Shown here: positions 54,341-63,884 of the stretch, piece after piece | How the letters are laid out: the number at the start of each line of letters is the position of its first letter | Position numbering within the stretch: position 1 is the first letter of the stretch | Source: Pseudomonas sp. RIT-PI-q | GTDB taxonomy: Bacteria; Pseudomonadota; Gammaproteobacteria; Pseudomonadales; Pseudomonadaceae | Direction of reading: 5' to 3' | DNA: 64,000 bases | NCBI RefSeq assembly: GCF_001297125.1 | Contig: NZ_LHPC01000028.1 | Coordinates: 558,001-622,000 of the forward strand | Translations under genes and position numbers: made by a program | The notes under the pieces: generated by a model | The model's input: the letters and a program-made list of their open reading frames with translations, nothing else | Told to the model about the DNA's origin: nothing | The model's database searches: none

Positions 54341-55063
54341 TTAAACCGTTTCAGGCTTGTGCGCCACAAACCGCATCATCCATTCGGCAACGGTAGTGCC
54401 GTGGTGCTGATGCTCCAGGCTCGCCACGCCTTTCTGATAAATCTGCTCACCCAGCACTTGCTGACGAATGTCCAGCAACGCTCGCGAATAATCGTGAATA
54501 AACTCCGGATGCCCCTGGAAGCACAGCACCTGGTCGTTGATGTGGTACGCGGCAAACGGGCAGAAATCGCTGGAGGCGATAACGGTGGCGTTTTCCGGTA
54601 GCGCGGTGACCTGATCCTGGTGGCTGATCAACAAGGTCAGCTCTTCGCGCACCGGGCTCATCCACGGCGCCTTGGCGGCGAGTTTGTAGTTGTGGGTGCC
54701 GACGCCCCAGCCCTGGGTCGCCCGTTCGCTCTTGCCGCCCAGCAACAGCGCCAACAACTGATGGCCGAAGCACACGCCCAGCAATTTGTCGCCGCGCTCG
54801 TAGCGGGTCAGCAGGTAAGCCCTGAGGGTTTCGATCCACGGGTCGGTGCCGAAGGAATCGGCTTTGCTGCCGGTGACCAGGTAGGCGTCGAAGACCAGAT
54901 CATCGCTCGGGTACTCGCCCTGCATGACGTTGTACACGGTGAACTCGGCAGCGATGGGTTGCTGCGAAAACAGACGCTGGAACATCTGCCCGTACCCCTG
55001 ATATTCATCGACCAGTTCCGGACGCAGGATGTCGGTTTCCAGAATGCAGATGCGTAACGACAT
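54341..55063 (-). CDS. Class I glutamine amidotransferase-like protein
   Basis: 240 residues from the ATG at 55063 (MSLRICILETDILRPEL). Catalytic Cys98 is in LLGVCFGHQLLA, and His is in CFQGHPEFIHDY, with the family Glu nearby. It belongs to the GMP-synthase-like or gamma-glutamyl hydrolase-like free-standing group, often glutamine-hydrolysing or acting on gamma-glutamyl compounds. No synthase partner adjoins it, so the substrate is open. Confidence 0.88.
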   Translation of the reverse strand: MSLRICILETDILRPELVDEYQGYGQMFQRLFSQQPIAAEFTVYNVMQGEYPSDDLVFDAYLVTGSKADSFGTDPWIETLRAYLLTRYERGDKLLGVCFGHQLLALLLGGKSERATQGWGVGTHNYKLAAKAPWMSPVREELTLLISHQDQVTALPENATVIASSDFCPFAAYHINDQVLCFQGHPEFIHDYSRALLDIRQQVLGEQIYQKGVASLEHQHHGTTVAEWMMRFVAHKPETV

Positions 55064-55158
55064 AAAAAATACCTGACACGTGATGGGAATAATGCACACC
55101 CCAGAGCCTGCCTTGAAACACGGTGGCAAGGCAAGCCCCGGCATGCGTCATCCGTCCC

Positions 55159-57303
55159 TTAAAACACCTCCCCTTTGGCGGCTTTTTCCAGCAGCAGCGC
55201 CGGTGGCGCGAATCGCTCGCCATACTGCTCGGCCAGATACTGGGCGCGGGCGACAAAGTCGTTCACGCCGTACTGGTTGATGAATTGCAGCGCGCCGCCG
55301 GTCCAGGCCGCAAAGCCAATACCAAAGATCGAGCCGACGTTGGCGTCCGCCGTCGAGGTCAGCACGCCCTCCTCCACACAGCGCACGGTTTCAATGGCTT
55401 GCACGAACAGAAGGCGATCACGCACGTCCTTCGGCGAAATCTGCCCATCGGCTGTTTCGAAACGGCTTTTCAGCTGTGGCCACAGGTGCTTCTGACCACC
55501 AGCCGGGTAATCGTAAAAACCACCACCAGCGGCCTTGCCCGGACGCTTGTATTCGTTGAGCAGCAAGTCAATCACGGCGAACGCCGGGTGCTCAATCAGC
55601 GGTTTCCCTTCCGCTTGCAGGTCTTTGGCGGTTTGCTGGCGGATATGGCTCATGAGGCTGAGGGAAACTTCGTCGGAAATTGCCAGAGGCCCGATCGGCA
55701 TCCCGGCTTTGCGCGCTTCGGTCTCGATCATCGGCGCGCTCACGCCTTCACCGAGCATGGCGATGCCTTCGTTGGTGAAGGTGCCAAATACCCGCGAGGT
55801 GAAGAAGCCACGGCTGTCGTTGACCACAATCGGGGTTTTCTTGATTTGCAGGACGAAATCGAACCCGCGAGCCAGGGTTTCGTCGCTGGTATTAGTGCCT
55901 TTGATGATTTCCACCAGCGGCATTTTCTCCACGGGACTGAAGAAATGCAGGCCGATGAATTTGCTCTGATCCGGCACAGCGGTGGCCAGGCCGCTGATGG
56001 GCAAGGTTGAGGTATTGGAAGCAATCACCGCGTCCGGGCCGACGATTTTTTGTGCCGCAGAGGAGACTTTGGCTTTCAGCTCGCGGTCTTCGAATACCGC
56101 TTCGATGATCAAGTCGCAACCGGCCAGGTCGGCATCGTTTTCGGTGGTACGGATCCGCGCCAAAATCGCTTCGCGCTGTTCTGCGATCATCTGGCCGCGA
56201 GCGACTTTCTTGTCCAAAAGCGCCGCCGAGTGGGCCTTGCCCTTCTCTGCTGCGGCAAGGCTGATGTCCTTGAGCACCACCTCAATGCCAGCCGATGCGC
56301 TGACAAAAGCGATGCCCGCGCCCATCATCCCGGCCCCAAGCACTCCCACGCGACGCGTCACGTAAGGCGCAAAACCCTGAGGCCGTGAGCCCCCGGCATT
56401 GATCTCGTTGAGTTGGAACCAGAACGTGCCGATCAGGTTTTTCGACACCTGGCCGGTGGTCAATTCAGTGAAGTAACGGGTTTCGATCAAGTGCGCCGTG
56501 TCGAAATCCACCTGAGCACCTTCCACCGCAGCGCAGAGGATTTTCTCCGGCGCCGGCAGGCAGCCCTGGGTTTTGGCGCGCAGGATCGACGGCGCGATGG
56601 CCAGCATCTGCGCGACTTTCGGGTTCGATGGCGTGCCACCGGGAATCTGATAACCCTTTACATCCCAACGCTGGGTAACCGAAGGATTGGCGAGGATCCA
56701 GGCGCGCGCCTTGCTCCTCAGTTCATCGCGATCCGCCGCCAGTTCATCGATCAAACCCGCCTGCAGTGCCTGTTGCGGACGGACTTTTTTGCCTTCGAGC
56801 AGGTAGGGCAAGGCTTTTTCGATGCCCAACATCCGCACCATACGCACCACCCCGCCCCCACCCGGCAGCAGGCCGAGGGTAACCTCAGGCAAGCCGAGTT
56901 GCACCGACGGATTGTCCAGCGCCACACGGTGATGGCAGGCCAGGCAGATTTCCCAACCACCGCCCAACGCCGCACCATTGATCGCCGCGACCACCGGTTT
57001 GCCGAGGGTTTCCAGGGTGCGCAACTGGCCCTTGAGGGTCAGCACCATGTCGTAAAAGGCCTTGGCGTCGGGCTTGCCGACCTTGATCAATTCATTGAGG
57101 TCGCCGCCGGCGAAGAAGGTCTTCTTGGCAGAGGTGATGATCACGCCGGCAATGGCGTCCTTGTCGGCCACCAGTCGGGCGACGCAGGTGGCCATGGCCT
57201 CGCGGTAGACCGCGTTCATCGTATTGGCGCTCTGGCCCGGCATATCGATGGTCAGGACGACGATCTGGTCCTGGCCTTTTTCGTAACGAATGGCTTCGGT
57301 CAT
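55159..57303 (-). CDS. 3-hydroxyacyl-CoA dehydrogenase/enoyl-CoA hydratase (FadB/FadJ-type)
   Basis: 714 residues from the ATG at 57303. The N-terminal crotonase domain (about 1-190) has QSANTMNAVYREAM and AAINGAALGGGWEICLACHH, then LPEVTLGLLPGGGG with the catalytic Glu. The NAD-binding domain (about 310-490) has VGVLGAGMMGAGIAFVSA and IASNTSTLPI. C-terminal dehydrogenase domains follow, with GLHFFSPVEKMPLVEI. It catalyses two steps of beta-oxidation. The thiolase gene is 25 bases upstream on the same strand. Confidence 0.93.
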   Translation of the reverse strand: MTEAIRYEKGQDQIVVLTIDMPGQSANTMNAVYREAMATCVARLVADKDAIAGVIITSAKKTFFAGGDLNELIKVGKPDAKAFYDMVLTLKGQLRTLETLGKPVVAAINGAALGGGWEICLACHHRVALDNPSVQLGLPEVTLGLLPGGGGVVRMVRMLGIEKALPYLLEGKKVRPQQALQAGLIDELAADRDELRSKARAWILANPSVTQRWDVKGYQIPGGTPSNPKVAQMLAIAPSILRAKTQGCLPAPEKILCAAVEGAQVDFDTAHLIETRYFTELTTGQVSKNLIGTFWFQLNEINAGGSRPQGFAPYVTRRVGVLGAGMMGAGIAFVSASAGIEVVLKDISLAAAEKGKAHSAALLDKKVARGQMIAEQREAILARIRTTENDADLAGCDLIIEAVFEDRELKAKVSSAAQKIVGPDAVIASNTSTLPISGLATAVPDQSKFIGLHFFSPVEKMPLVEIIKGTNTSDETLARGFDFVLQIKKTPIVVNDSRGFFTSRVFGTFTNEGIAMLGEGVSAPMIETEARKAGMPIGPLAISDEVSLSLMSHIRQQTAKDLQAEGKPLIEHPAFAVIDLLLNEYKRPGKAAGGGFYDYPAGGQKHLWPQLKSRFETADGQISPKDVRDRLLFVQAIETVRCVEEGVLTSTADANVGSIFGIGFAAWTGGALQFINQYGVNDFVARAQYLAEQYGERFAPPALLLEKAAKGEVF

Positions 57304-57328
57304 GAAGGTATTTCCTTGTAGTCGGGGC

Positions 57329-58534
57329 TCAGAGGCGTTCGATGATGGTGGCAATGCCCATGCCGCCGCCGACACACAGGGTCGCGAGGCCGTAGCGCAG
57401 GCGCCGGGTTTCCAGTTCATCGAGCAGCGTGCCGAGAATGGCGCAGCCGGTAGCGCCCAGCGGGTGGCCCATGGCGATGGAGCCGCCGTTGACGTTGACC
57501 TTGTCCGGGTCGATGGCCATGTCCTTGATGAATTTCAGCACCACCGAGGCACAGGCTTCGTTGACCTCGAACAGGTCGATGTCTTCCACCCGCAGCCCGG
57601 CCTTGGCCAGTGCCTTGCGGGTGGCCGGCGCGGGGCCGGTGAGCATGATGGTCGGATCGGTGCTGGTCACCGCCGTGGCGACGATGCGCGCCCGTGGCTG
57701 CAAGCCCAGCGCCCGACCCTTGGCTTCGGAACCGATCAGCATCAGCGCCGCGCCATCGACGATCCCGGAACTATTACCCGGTGTGTGAACGTGGTTGATC
57801 CGTTCCACATGGCTATAGACCCGCAGCGCGGTGGCGTCGAAGCCCATCTGGCCGATCATCTCGAAGCTCGGCTTGAGCTTGCCCAGGCCCTCCAGGGTCG
57901 ACTCGGCGCGGATGAACTCATCGTGATCGAGCAGGATGATGCCGTTCTGGTCCTGCACCGGCACCAGCGACTTGTTGAACGAACCGTCCGCCCGCGCCCG
58001 CGCAGCTTTTTGCTGGGAATGCAGCGCGTAGGCATCGACGTCCTGACGGCTGAAGCCTTCAATTGTGGCAATCAAGTCGGCGCCTACGCCTTGGGGGGTG
58101 AAATGGCTGTGCAGATTGGTTTCCGGGTCCAGCGCCCAAGGGCCGCCGTCGCTGCCCATGGGTACGCGGGACATGGATTCAACGCCGCCGACCACCACCA
58201 GGTCTTCGAAACCGGAACGCACTTTCATTGCGCCAAGGTTCACCGCTTCCAGCCCGGAGGCGCAGAAACGGTTGATCTGCACGCCCGAGACGCTGACGTC
58301 CCAATCGGCGACTTGTACCGCGGTTTTGGCGATATCCGAGCCTTGATCGCCGATCGGCGTCACGCAGCCGAGCACCACATCATCGACCTGGCTGGTATCC
58401 AGAGACGTGCGCTGCTGCAGCGCCGTGAGCAGCCCGGCCACCAGGTTCACCGGTTTGACGCTGTGCAAGGCGCCATCGGCCTTGCCTTTGCCACGGGGCG
58501 TGCGTAACGCGTCGAAAATCAAAGCTTGGGTCAT
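57329..58534 (-). CDS. Acetyl-CoA C-acyltransferase (thiolase)
   Basis: 401 residues. Nucleophile Cys91 is in [26 protein letters not shown] holds the catalytic His, and the last Cys is in LCVGGGMG. It cleaves 3-ketoacyl-CoA. First gene of the two-gene beta-oxidation operon. Its preference (FadA-like or FadI-like) cannot be set from sequence reading. Confidence 0.93.
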   Translation of the reverse strand: MTQALIFDALRTPRGKGKADGALHSVKPVNLVAGLLTALQQRTSLDTSQVDDVVLGCVTPIGDQGSDIAKTAVQVADWDVSVSGVQINRFCASGLEAVNLGAMKVRSGFEDLVVVGGVESMSRVPMGSDGGPWALDPETNLHSHFTPQGVGADLIATIEGFSRQDVDAYALHSQQKAARARADGSFNKSLVPVQDQNGIILLDHDEFIRAESTLEGLGKLKPSFEMIGQMGFDATALRVYSHVERINHVHTPGNSSGIVDGAALMLIGSEAKGRALGLQPRARIVATAVTSTDPTIMLTGPAPATRKALAKAGLRVEDIDLFEVNEACASVVLKFIKDMAIDPDKVNVNGGSIAMGHPLGATGCAILGTLLDELETRRLRYGLATLCVGGGMGIATIIERL

Positions 58535-58562
58535 GACATCCTCGGTATTGTTGTTGTCATCA

Positions 58563-58636
58563 AAAGATCGCAGCCTTCGGCACCTCCTACATACACATGT
58601 GATCCCTGTAGGAGCTGCCGTAGGCTGCGATCTTTT
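58563..58636. repeat. Palindromic repeat pair, GATCGCAGCCTTCGGCAGCTCCTAC type
   Basis: Inverted arms at 58563-58590 and 58606-58636. The following 58637-59004 holds no gene I can support; it includes the upstream region of the small membrane peptide. Confidence 0.88.
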
Positions 58637-59004
58637 GATCTTTTAAGGAGCCTCCACCTTATTCCGCACCGCTGCCAATTCAATGACCGCAGCGCTCACC
58701 GGCGTTGACGGACACGCTCAGACGGACGGTAGTCGCCTATCGGATTTACCAATTCAAGAGACGAAGCTGTCTAGCAAAAGGGCGCCCAAGAAGCTGGCAA
58801 TAGGCCTCATGCCTTTTTTAGAGCTTTTAATGGCAAGCCCATACGAAATGGATCTAAACCACGAGTGACGCGGGCTCTAAGGTGAACAGTACGAAGTTGT
58901 CGTCGGGTTTTGCCGAGGCGCTCGTACAACAGGAAGTGCACCGCTCTGCCGTCATGGAGAAATGCAGGCAGGCATCAGGAAATAACAAAAAAAGGCAGAC
59001 AGCC

Positions 59005-59100
59005 ATGTTCAAGCATTCGAAAGTACGTCAAGCCGGGCTCATTCTATTCGCCACCACGCTGTTGTTGATTTTGCCGAACCTGACCAAGGTGATCGGCTGA
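59005..59100 (+). CDS. Predicted 31-residue membrane peptide
   Basis: MFKHSKVRQAGLILFATTLL then LILPNLTKVIG: a basic N-terminus and one membrane helix (about 10-27). The length, composition and clean stop suggest a small membrane protein, but the ribosome site (GGCAG) is weak and there is a longer in-frame extension to 58882. It is upstream of the cytochrome c gene. Confidence 0.45.
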   Translation: MFKHSKVRQAGLILFATTLLLILPNLTKVIG

Positions 59101-59214
59101 CTGACGCGCCAGCCAAGCCGGTACTCATAAAGAGTTGTTCGCCTCATTAAAAATGTGACTGGCTCGCTACCCGGGCCAGCGTGGGTGTGCCAACCTTTGT
59201 GGCACTTCCACGAC

Positions 59215-60036
59215 ATGGACGGCGATCTCTTGAAAACGCTCATTCTTTTCGGGGCCTTGCTCCTCAGCACGCCCCTTTTAGCTGCACAGCTGAACCTGGA
59301 GCTGGGCGCGGGCAGTCGCACCTGGCAGACCGAGGAATTGCTCAAGCATCCTCAGGTCCAGACCGTCACGATTACCAACGACGTTTCCTACAAACGGGAC
59401 ATGAGCTATCGCGCCGTGCCGTTGGCTGCGTTGTTGACCGGCATCAAACCCGAAGATCACCTGCAAGCGGTGGCGCTGGACGGTTTTGCCGCTGAAATGG
59501 CGGCGGCGCCGTTGCTCAATACCAAGGGTTCGCGGGCCTGGCTGGCCATTGAAGACCCGGCCAAGCCATGGCCGCCACTGTCCGAAGGCAAGCCGAGTGC
59601 CGGGCCGTTTTATCTGGTCTGGACCGATCCGCAGGCGGGCAACATCAGCCCTGAGCAATGGCCGTTTCAAGTGGCCGCCATTAAGCGTTTGACACCGGTC
59701 GCCGAGCGCTTCCCTGCCCTGCTGCCGGATCCTGCGTTGAAGGCGGACGATCCGGTCAACAAGGGTTTCGCTCTGTTTCAGAAAAACTGTCTGGCGTGTC
59801 ATCGATTGAATGGCGCGGGGGATGCGCAGTTCGGACCGGACTTGAATATTCCGTTTAACCCGACCGAATATTTCGGCGCGGATTTCCTCAAGCGCTACAT
59901 TCGTGATCCGCAGAGTTTGCGGCAGTGGCCGCAGGCGAAGATGCCGGGGTTTACGGCGCAGGTGTTGCCGGATGGGGATCTTGAGATGTTGGTGGGGTAT
60001 TTGAAGCATATGGTTGGGCGCAAAGTTAAGCCCTAG
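59215..60036 (+). CDS. Exported cytochrome c-family protein
   Basis: 273 residues from the ATG at 59215. A signal peptide (LKTLILFGALLLSTPLLA) is followed by an N-terminal domain (about 25-170) that resembles a molybdopterin-oxidoreductase-like fold (VSYKRDMSYRAVPLAALLTG) but shows no cofactor cysteine. A C-terminal class I cytochrome c domain has C192-L-A-C195-H196 and axial Met in AKMPGF. Predicted periplasmic electron carrier; the partner is unknown. The start could also be a TTG a few codons later. Confidence 0.85.
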   Translation: MDGDLLKTLILFGALLLSTPLLAAQLNLELGAGSRTWQTEELLKHPQVQTVTITNDVSYKRDMSYRAVPLAALLTGIKPEDHLQAVALDGFAAEMAAAPLLNTKGSRAWLAIEDPAKPWPPLSEGKPSAGPFYLVWTDPQAGNISPEQWPFQVAAIKRLTPVAERFPALLPDPALKADDPVNKGFALFQKNCLACHRLNGAGDAQFGPDLNIPFNPTEYFGADFLKRYIRDPQSLRQWPQAKMPGFTAQVLPDGDLEMLVGYLKHMVGRKVKP

Positions 60037-60059
60037 GCTTGTGTTGCCTGGGCTGGCCT

Positions 60060-60219
60060 CTTCGCGAGCAAGCCCGCCCCCACAATGGTCCGGCGCAAAA
60101 CACAAATATGTGCTCACCGATGATCCCTGTGGGAGCGGGCTTGCCCGCGATTGCGATATTTCAGACACAAATACGGTGACTGGAAAACCGCTATCGCGGG
60201 CAAGCCCGCTCCCACAGGT
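60060..60219. repeat. Three-arm REP cluster, GTGGGAGCGGGCTTGCCCGC type
   Basis: Arms at 60060-60084 (GCGAGCAAGCCCGCCCCCAC), 60126-60151 and 60193-60219, between the convergent cytochrome and transglutaminase genes. Confidence 0.88.
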
Positions 60220-60235
60220 TCTGCGGTGTCCTGAC

Positions 60236-61045
60236 TTATTGCTGCTGGACGGAGATGACCGGCACTGGCGTCGGCGAGACAAACACCTTCGCATGCATCT
60301 GCTCGCACCCGCCGCCCCGGCGCATGCCGCGAACCGGGCAGGCGTCCAGGTAATCCAGGCCCACCGCCAGTTTCAAATGCCGTTCGGGCCGTGCCAGTTC
60401 ATTGGTCACGTCAAAGCTGTACCACGCGTCATCCAGCCAGGCTTCGGCCCAGGCGTGGCTGGCCAGGTGTTCGCTGTTTTCACTGTACAAATAACCCGAC
60501 ACATAACGCGCTGGAATTCCCAGGCTGCGGGCGCAGGCGAGGAACGCATGGGTGTGGTCCTGGCAGACGCCCGAACGCCCGGCGAAGGCCTGGGCGGCGC
60601 TGGTGTCGACTTCGGTGGAGCCCGGCGTGTAGGTCATGTGCTGGTTGAGGCCATGCATCAAATCGATCAACGCCGTGCGATCCCGGCGTTGTTTGCATTC
60701 CTTGTTGGCGAAGGCGCGCAAAGCCTCGTCGGCCTCGGTCAAACGGGTGAAACGCAAGAACGGCAGCGACGACTGGCTCTCGTGCTCGGCTTCGCGCAAT
60801 TCGTCGATGTCGACCTGGCCACGGGCACCGATGATGATCGCCTCGTGCGGCTCGTCCATGGTCAGCACGTGCAGGATGTTGCCGAACGGATCGAGTTGCG
60901 CGCGCACCGGGCGCGGCAGGTCGAGCTGCCAGCTCAGCACATGCTGGCGCTCGCTGTCGTGAGGGGTCAGTCGCAGGTACTGGATGCTCGCCCGCACCTG
61001 ATCTTCATAGTGATAGGTGGTCTCGTGGCTAATGGAAAGTCTCAT
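60236..61045 (-). CDS. Transglutaminase-like cysteine protease family protein
   Basis: 269 residues. It starts MRLSISHETTYHYEDQVRAS, the N-terminal bacterial transglutaminase domain. The core has catalytic Cys in FAGRSGVCQDHTHAFLACAR, His in HAWAEAWLDD, and Asp in SFDVTNELARPE. It is the last gene of the ATP-grasp/alpha-E/transglutaminase operon and overlaps the alpha-E gene by 4 bases. It may cut or crosslink the peptide product of the ATP-grasp enzyme. Confidence 0.92.
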   Translation of the reverse strand: MRLSISHETTYHYEDQVRASIQYLRLTPHDSERQHVLSWQLDLPRPVRAQLDPFGNILHVLTMDEPHEAIIIGARGQVDIDELREAEHESQSSLPFLRFTRLTEADEALRAFANKECKQRRDRTALIDLMHGLNQHMTYTPGSTEVDTSAAQAFAGRSGVCQDHTHAFLACARSLGIPARYVSGYLYSENSEHLASHAWAEAWLDDAWYSFDVTNELARPERHLKLAVGLDYLDACPVRGMRRGGGCEQMHAKVFVSPTPVPVISVQQQ

Positions 61046-61992
61046 GCAGCCTCCAGGTAGGAACTGTGTATGGCGTTACCCAACTGGCGCACCAGCGGGA
61101 TGAACTCGGTCAGCCAGGCGTGCAGGCCTTCGTCGAGAATTTCGGTGATGCCGGTGTAGCGCAGGCGCGCGTCCATTTCCGCGGCCAGGCGTTGCGCGGG
61201 ACGGCCGTTGGCTCCCGGCAGCTGGGCGAGGATCTGATCGATTTCTTCGGTGCAGGCCCGCAGCGAGCGCGGAACGTCAGCGCGCAGCAACAGCAGTTCG
61301 GCCACATGCCGGGCGCCGGGCGCATCGCGATAAATCTCGGTGTAGGCCTCGAACGATGACAACGCCCGCAGCAAAGCACTCCACTGGTAGTAAGCGTGGG
61401 CCGTGCCGTCGCTGACCGCTTCGGCCTGATCGCCAGCCATTTCGTAGCGGGCATCGAGCAGGCGCAAGGTGTTGTCGGCCCTTTCGATAAACGTCCCCAG
61501 GCGAATGAAGCGAAACGCATCGTTGCGCATGATCGTGCCGTAGGACGCGCCGCGAAACAGGTGGGAACGTTCCTTGATCCACTCGCAGAAACGGCTCATG
61601 CCGTAGCGACTCAAGCCCTGGTTGGCGATCCCGCGAATTTCCAGCCAGGTGGCGTTGATGTTTTCCCACATGTCGGCGGTAATTCGCCCACGCACCGCAT
61701 GGGCGCTGGCCCGTGCGGCGCCGAGGCAGCTGTAAATACTCGCCGGGTTGGCCGCGTCCAGGGCGAAGAAATGCAGCAGCCGTTCGGCGTGCAGCTCGCC
61801 GTGGCGCTCCAGGTAATCGTCCAGGGTGCCGGTAATCAGCAACGGCATGGCGAGTTCGTGCAAGCCATCACCACGGCCGTCCTGCGGCATCAGCGACAGC
61901 GAATAACTGATGTCGAGCATCCGTGCGAGGTTTTCCGCCCGCTCCAGGTAACGCGACATCCAATACAAATCCGAGGCAGTTCTACTTAACAT
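61042..61992 (-). CDS. Alpha-E domain protein
   Basis: 316 residues, starting MLSRTASDLYWMSRYLERAE, the typical alpha-E domain beginning, and all-helical throughout (LEIRGIANQGLSRYGMSRFC). The family has no proven enzymatic role but always travels with circularly permuted ATP-grasp and transglutaminase proteins. It overlaps the next gene by 4 bases and is 12 bases after the ATP-grasp stop. Confidence 0.93.
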   Translation of the reverse strand: MLSRTASDLYWMSRYLERAENLARMLDISYSLSLMPQDGRGDGLHELAMPLLITGTLDDYLERHGELHAERLLHFFALDAANPASIYSCLGAARASAHAVRGRITADMWENINATWLEIRGIANQGLSRYGMSRFCEWIKERSHLFRGASYGTIMRNDAFRFIRLGTFIERADNTLRLLDARYEMAGDQAEAVSDGTAHAYYQWSALLRALSSFEAYTEIYRDAPGARHVAELLLLRADVPRSLRACTEEIDQILAQLPGANGRPAQRLAAEMDARLRYTGITEILDEGLHAWLTEFIPLVRQLGNAIHSSYLEAA

Positions 61993-62004
61993 GGCAGGCT
62001 TCCT

Positions 62005-63414
62005 TCAATCCTCGACCACCCAGGTGTCCTTGGTTCCGCCACCCTGGGAGGAATTCACCACCAGGGAGCCTTCGCGCAGGGCGACACGGGTCAAACCGCC
62101 GGGCACAACCCGGGTTTCGCGGCCAGACAATACAAACGGACGCAGGTCGATGTGGCGTGGCGCGATGCCGTTTTCGACAAAGGTCGGACAGGTCGACAAA
62201 GACAACGTTGGTTGCGCGATGTACGCATGGGGCTTGGCTTTGATCCGTGCGCGAAAGGCTTCGATTTCCGCCGCCGTCGCCGCCGGCCCCACCAGCATTC
62301 CGTAACCGCCCGAGCCCTGGGTTTCCTTGACCACGAGGTCTGGAAGGTTGGCCAGCACGTGGGAAAGTTCGGAGGGATTACGACACTGGAACGTCGGAAC
62401 GTTCTTCAGGATCGGCTCTTCATCCAGGTAGAAACGGATCATGTCGGTGACGAACGGATACACCGACTTGTCGTCCGCAACCCCGGTGCCGATGGCATTT
62501 GCCAGTACGACATTGCCGGAGCGGTACGACGACAGCAGTCCTGGAACGCCAAGCATCGAGTCTGGATTGAACGCCAGCGGGTCGAGAAACGCATCGTCGA
62601 GGCGTCGGTAGATCACGTCGACGGCTTTTGGCCCGTCCGTGGTGCGCATGAAGACTTTGTCGTCACGCACGAACAAATCCGCGCCTTCCACCAGTTCAAC
62701 GCCCATTTCCCGAGCCAGGAAAGCATGCTCGAAGAATGCGCTGTTGAAGCGCCCTGGCGTCAACACCACCACGCTCGGGTTATCGATCGGGCTGGAGCTT
62801 TTCAGGGTGTCGAGCAGCAGGTTCGGATAGTGGTCGATAGGTGCGATGCGTTGCGCCGCGAACAGCTCGGGGAACAGGCGCATCATCATCTTGCGGTCTT
62901 CGAGCATGTAGCTCACACCGCTCGGTGTACGAAGATTGTCTTCGAGCACGTAGTACGTGCCGTCGCCATCGCGCACCAGGTCGACACCGGAGATGTGGGA
63001 ATAGATATCGCGGTGCAGATCCAGCCCTTGCATCGCCAACTGGTATTGCTCGTTGGCCAGCACCTGCTCGGCCGGGATGATGCCGGCCTTGATGATGCGT
63101 TGCTCGTGATAGAGGTCGGCGAGGAACATGTTCAACGCCTTGACCCGCTGAATGCAGCCACGTTCGACGATCCGCCATTCGCTGGCGGGGATGCTGCGGG
63201 GAATGGTGTCGAAGGGAATCAGGCGCTCTGTCCCTTGCTCATCACCGTAGAGCGTGAACGTTATCCCGGCGCGATGAAATAACAGATCGGCCTCGCGTCG
63301 CCGTTGTGCCAAAAGCTCGTCAGGCGTTTCGGCCAGCCAACGGGCAAACTCCCGATAATGCGGGCGGACCTGGCCGCCGGCATCGTACATCTCATCAAAA
63401 TAGGTGCGGATCAT
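62005..63414 (-). CDS. Circularly permuted type 2 ATP-grasp protein
   Basis: 469 residues from the ATG at 63414 (MIRTYFDEMYDAGGQVRPHY). It matches the permuted ATP-grasp family: ADLYHEQRIIKAGIIPAEQV, YYVLEDNLRTPSGVSYMLED, DAVFDKG-like regions and LVVKETQGSGGYGMLVGPAA, which is the nucleotide-binding loop. It is predicted to form peptide bonds in an unknown small molecule or protein modification. It heads the three-gene operon. Confidence 0.93.
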   Translation of the reverse strand: MIRTYFDEMYDAGGQVRPHYREFARWLAETPDELLAQRRREADLLFHRAGITFTLYGDEQGTERLIPFDTIPRSIPASEWRIVERGCIQRVKALNMFLADLYHEQRIIKAGIIPAEQVLANEQYQLAMQGLDLHRDIYSHISGVDLVRDGDGTYYVLEDNLRTPSGVSYMLEDRKMMMRLFPELFAAQRIAPIDHYPNLLLDTLKSSSPIDNPSVVVLTPGRFNSAFFEHAFLAREMGVELVEGADLFVRDDKVFMRTTDGPKAVDVIYRRLDDAFLDPLAFNPDSMLGVPGLLSSYRSGNVVLANAIGTGVADDKSVYPFVTDMIRFYLDEEPILKNVPTFQCRNPSELSHVLANLPDLVVKETQGSGGYGMLVGPAATAAEIEAFRARIKAKPHAYIAQPTLSLSTCPTFVENGIAPRHIDLRPFVLSGRETRVVPGGLTRVALREGSLVVNSSQGGGTKDTWVVED

Positions 63415-63677
63415 GCCGTACTCCTTGTCACCCGGACATGCAGGCCTTCGCAAGGCCCGTGCCATCGGCATAAACGCTTTGATATCAATCAGTTGGATAT
63501 TCGCCCCGCAGACACCGCACCAATCCTGTGCGGCAAATGCCCCAACCTGATCGCCCCCGCTTCATTGCGACGCAATGGAGTCGCCTATCACCAGCATAGC
63601 CAGAGTTGATTTCACTGCCCGGCGGACGATGCGGATAATTGGGGCATTCGCTGGAAAACGTACCGAACTTCCCTTTT

Positions 63678-63706
63678 AGCCACCCGCTCAGGTGGCTTTT
63701 TTTTTT
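63678..63706 (+). terminator. Rightward terminator without an assigned gene
   Basis: AGCCACC-CGCTCA-GGTGGCT followed by ten T. No rightward gene ends before it in 63472-63677, so it may end a short RNA. Confidence 0.85.
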
Positions 63707-63725
63707 GTTTTCTTGAAACTGGATC

Positions 63726-63816
63726 AAAAGATCGCAGCCTCGTTGCACTCGACAGCTCCTACAGAAGAACACGGACCCCTGTAGGAGCTGTCGAGTGCAA
63801 CGAGGCTGCGATCTTT
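63726..63816. repeat. Palindromic repeat pair, GATCGCAGCCTCGTTGCACTCGACAGC type
   Basis: Inverted arms at 63726-63763 and 63779-63816, the same type as at 30601. Confidence 0.92.
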
Positions 63817-63830
63817 TCGCTGCACAAACG

Positions 63831-63857
63831 AAAACGGCCAACCCGAAGGTCAGCCGT
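63831..63857 (-). terminator. UUCG-capped terminator of the truncated right-edge gene
   Basis: Read leftward, ACGGCTGACC-TTCG-GGTTGGCCGT is a 10-bp stem (two wobble pairs) with a stable TTCG tetraloop, then TTT. Confidence 0.85.
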
Positions 63858-63884
63858 TGCTGAGCGTTGTCACTGTTCATAAGG

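Noticed and set aside
63472..63609. Rightward frame containing CGKCPN, resembling a short zinc-ribbon (Com-like) protein
   Set aside because: No start codon with a ribosome site was found near it, and only one CxxC pair is present.
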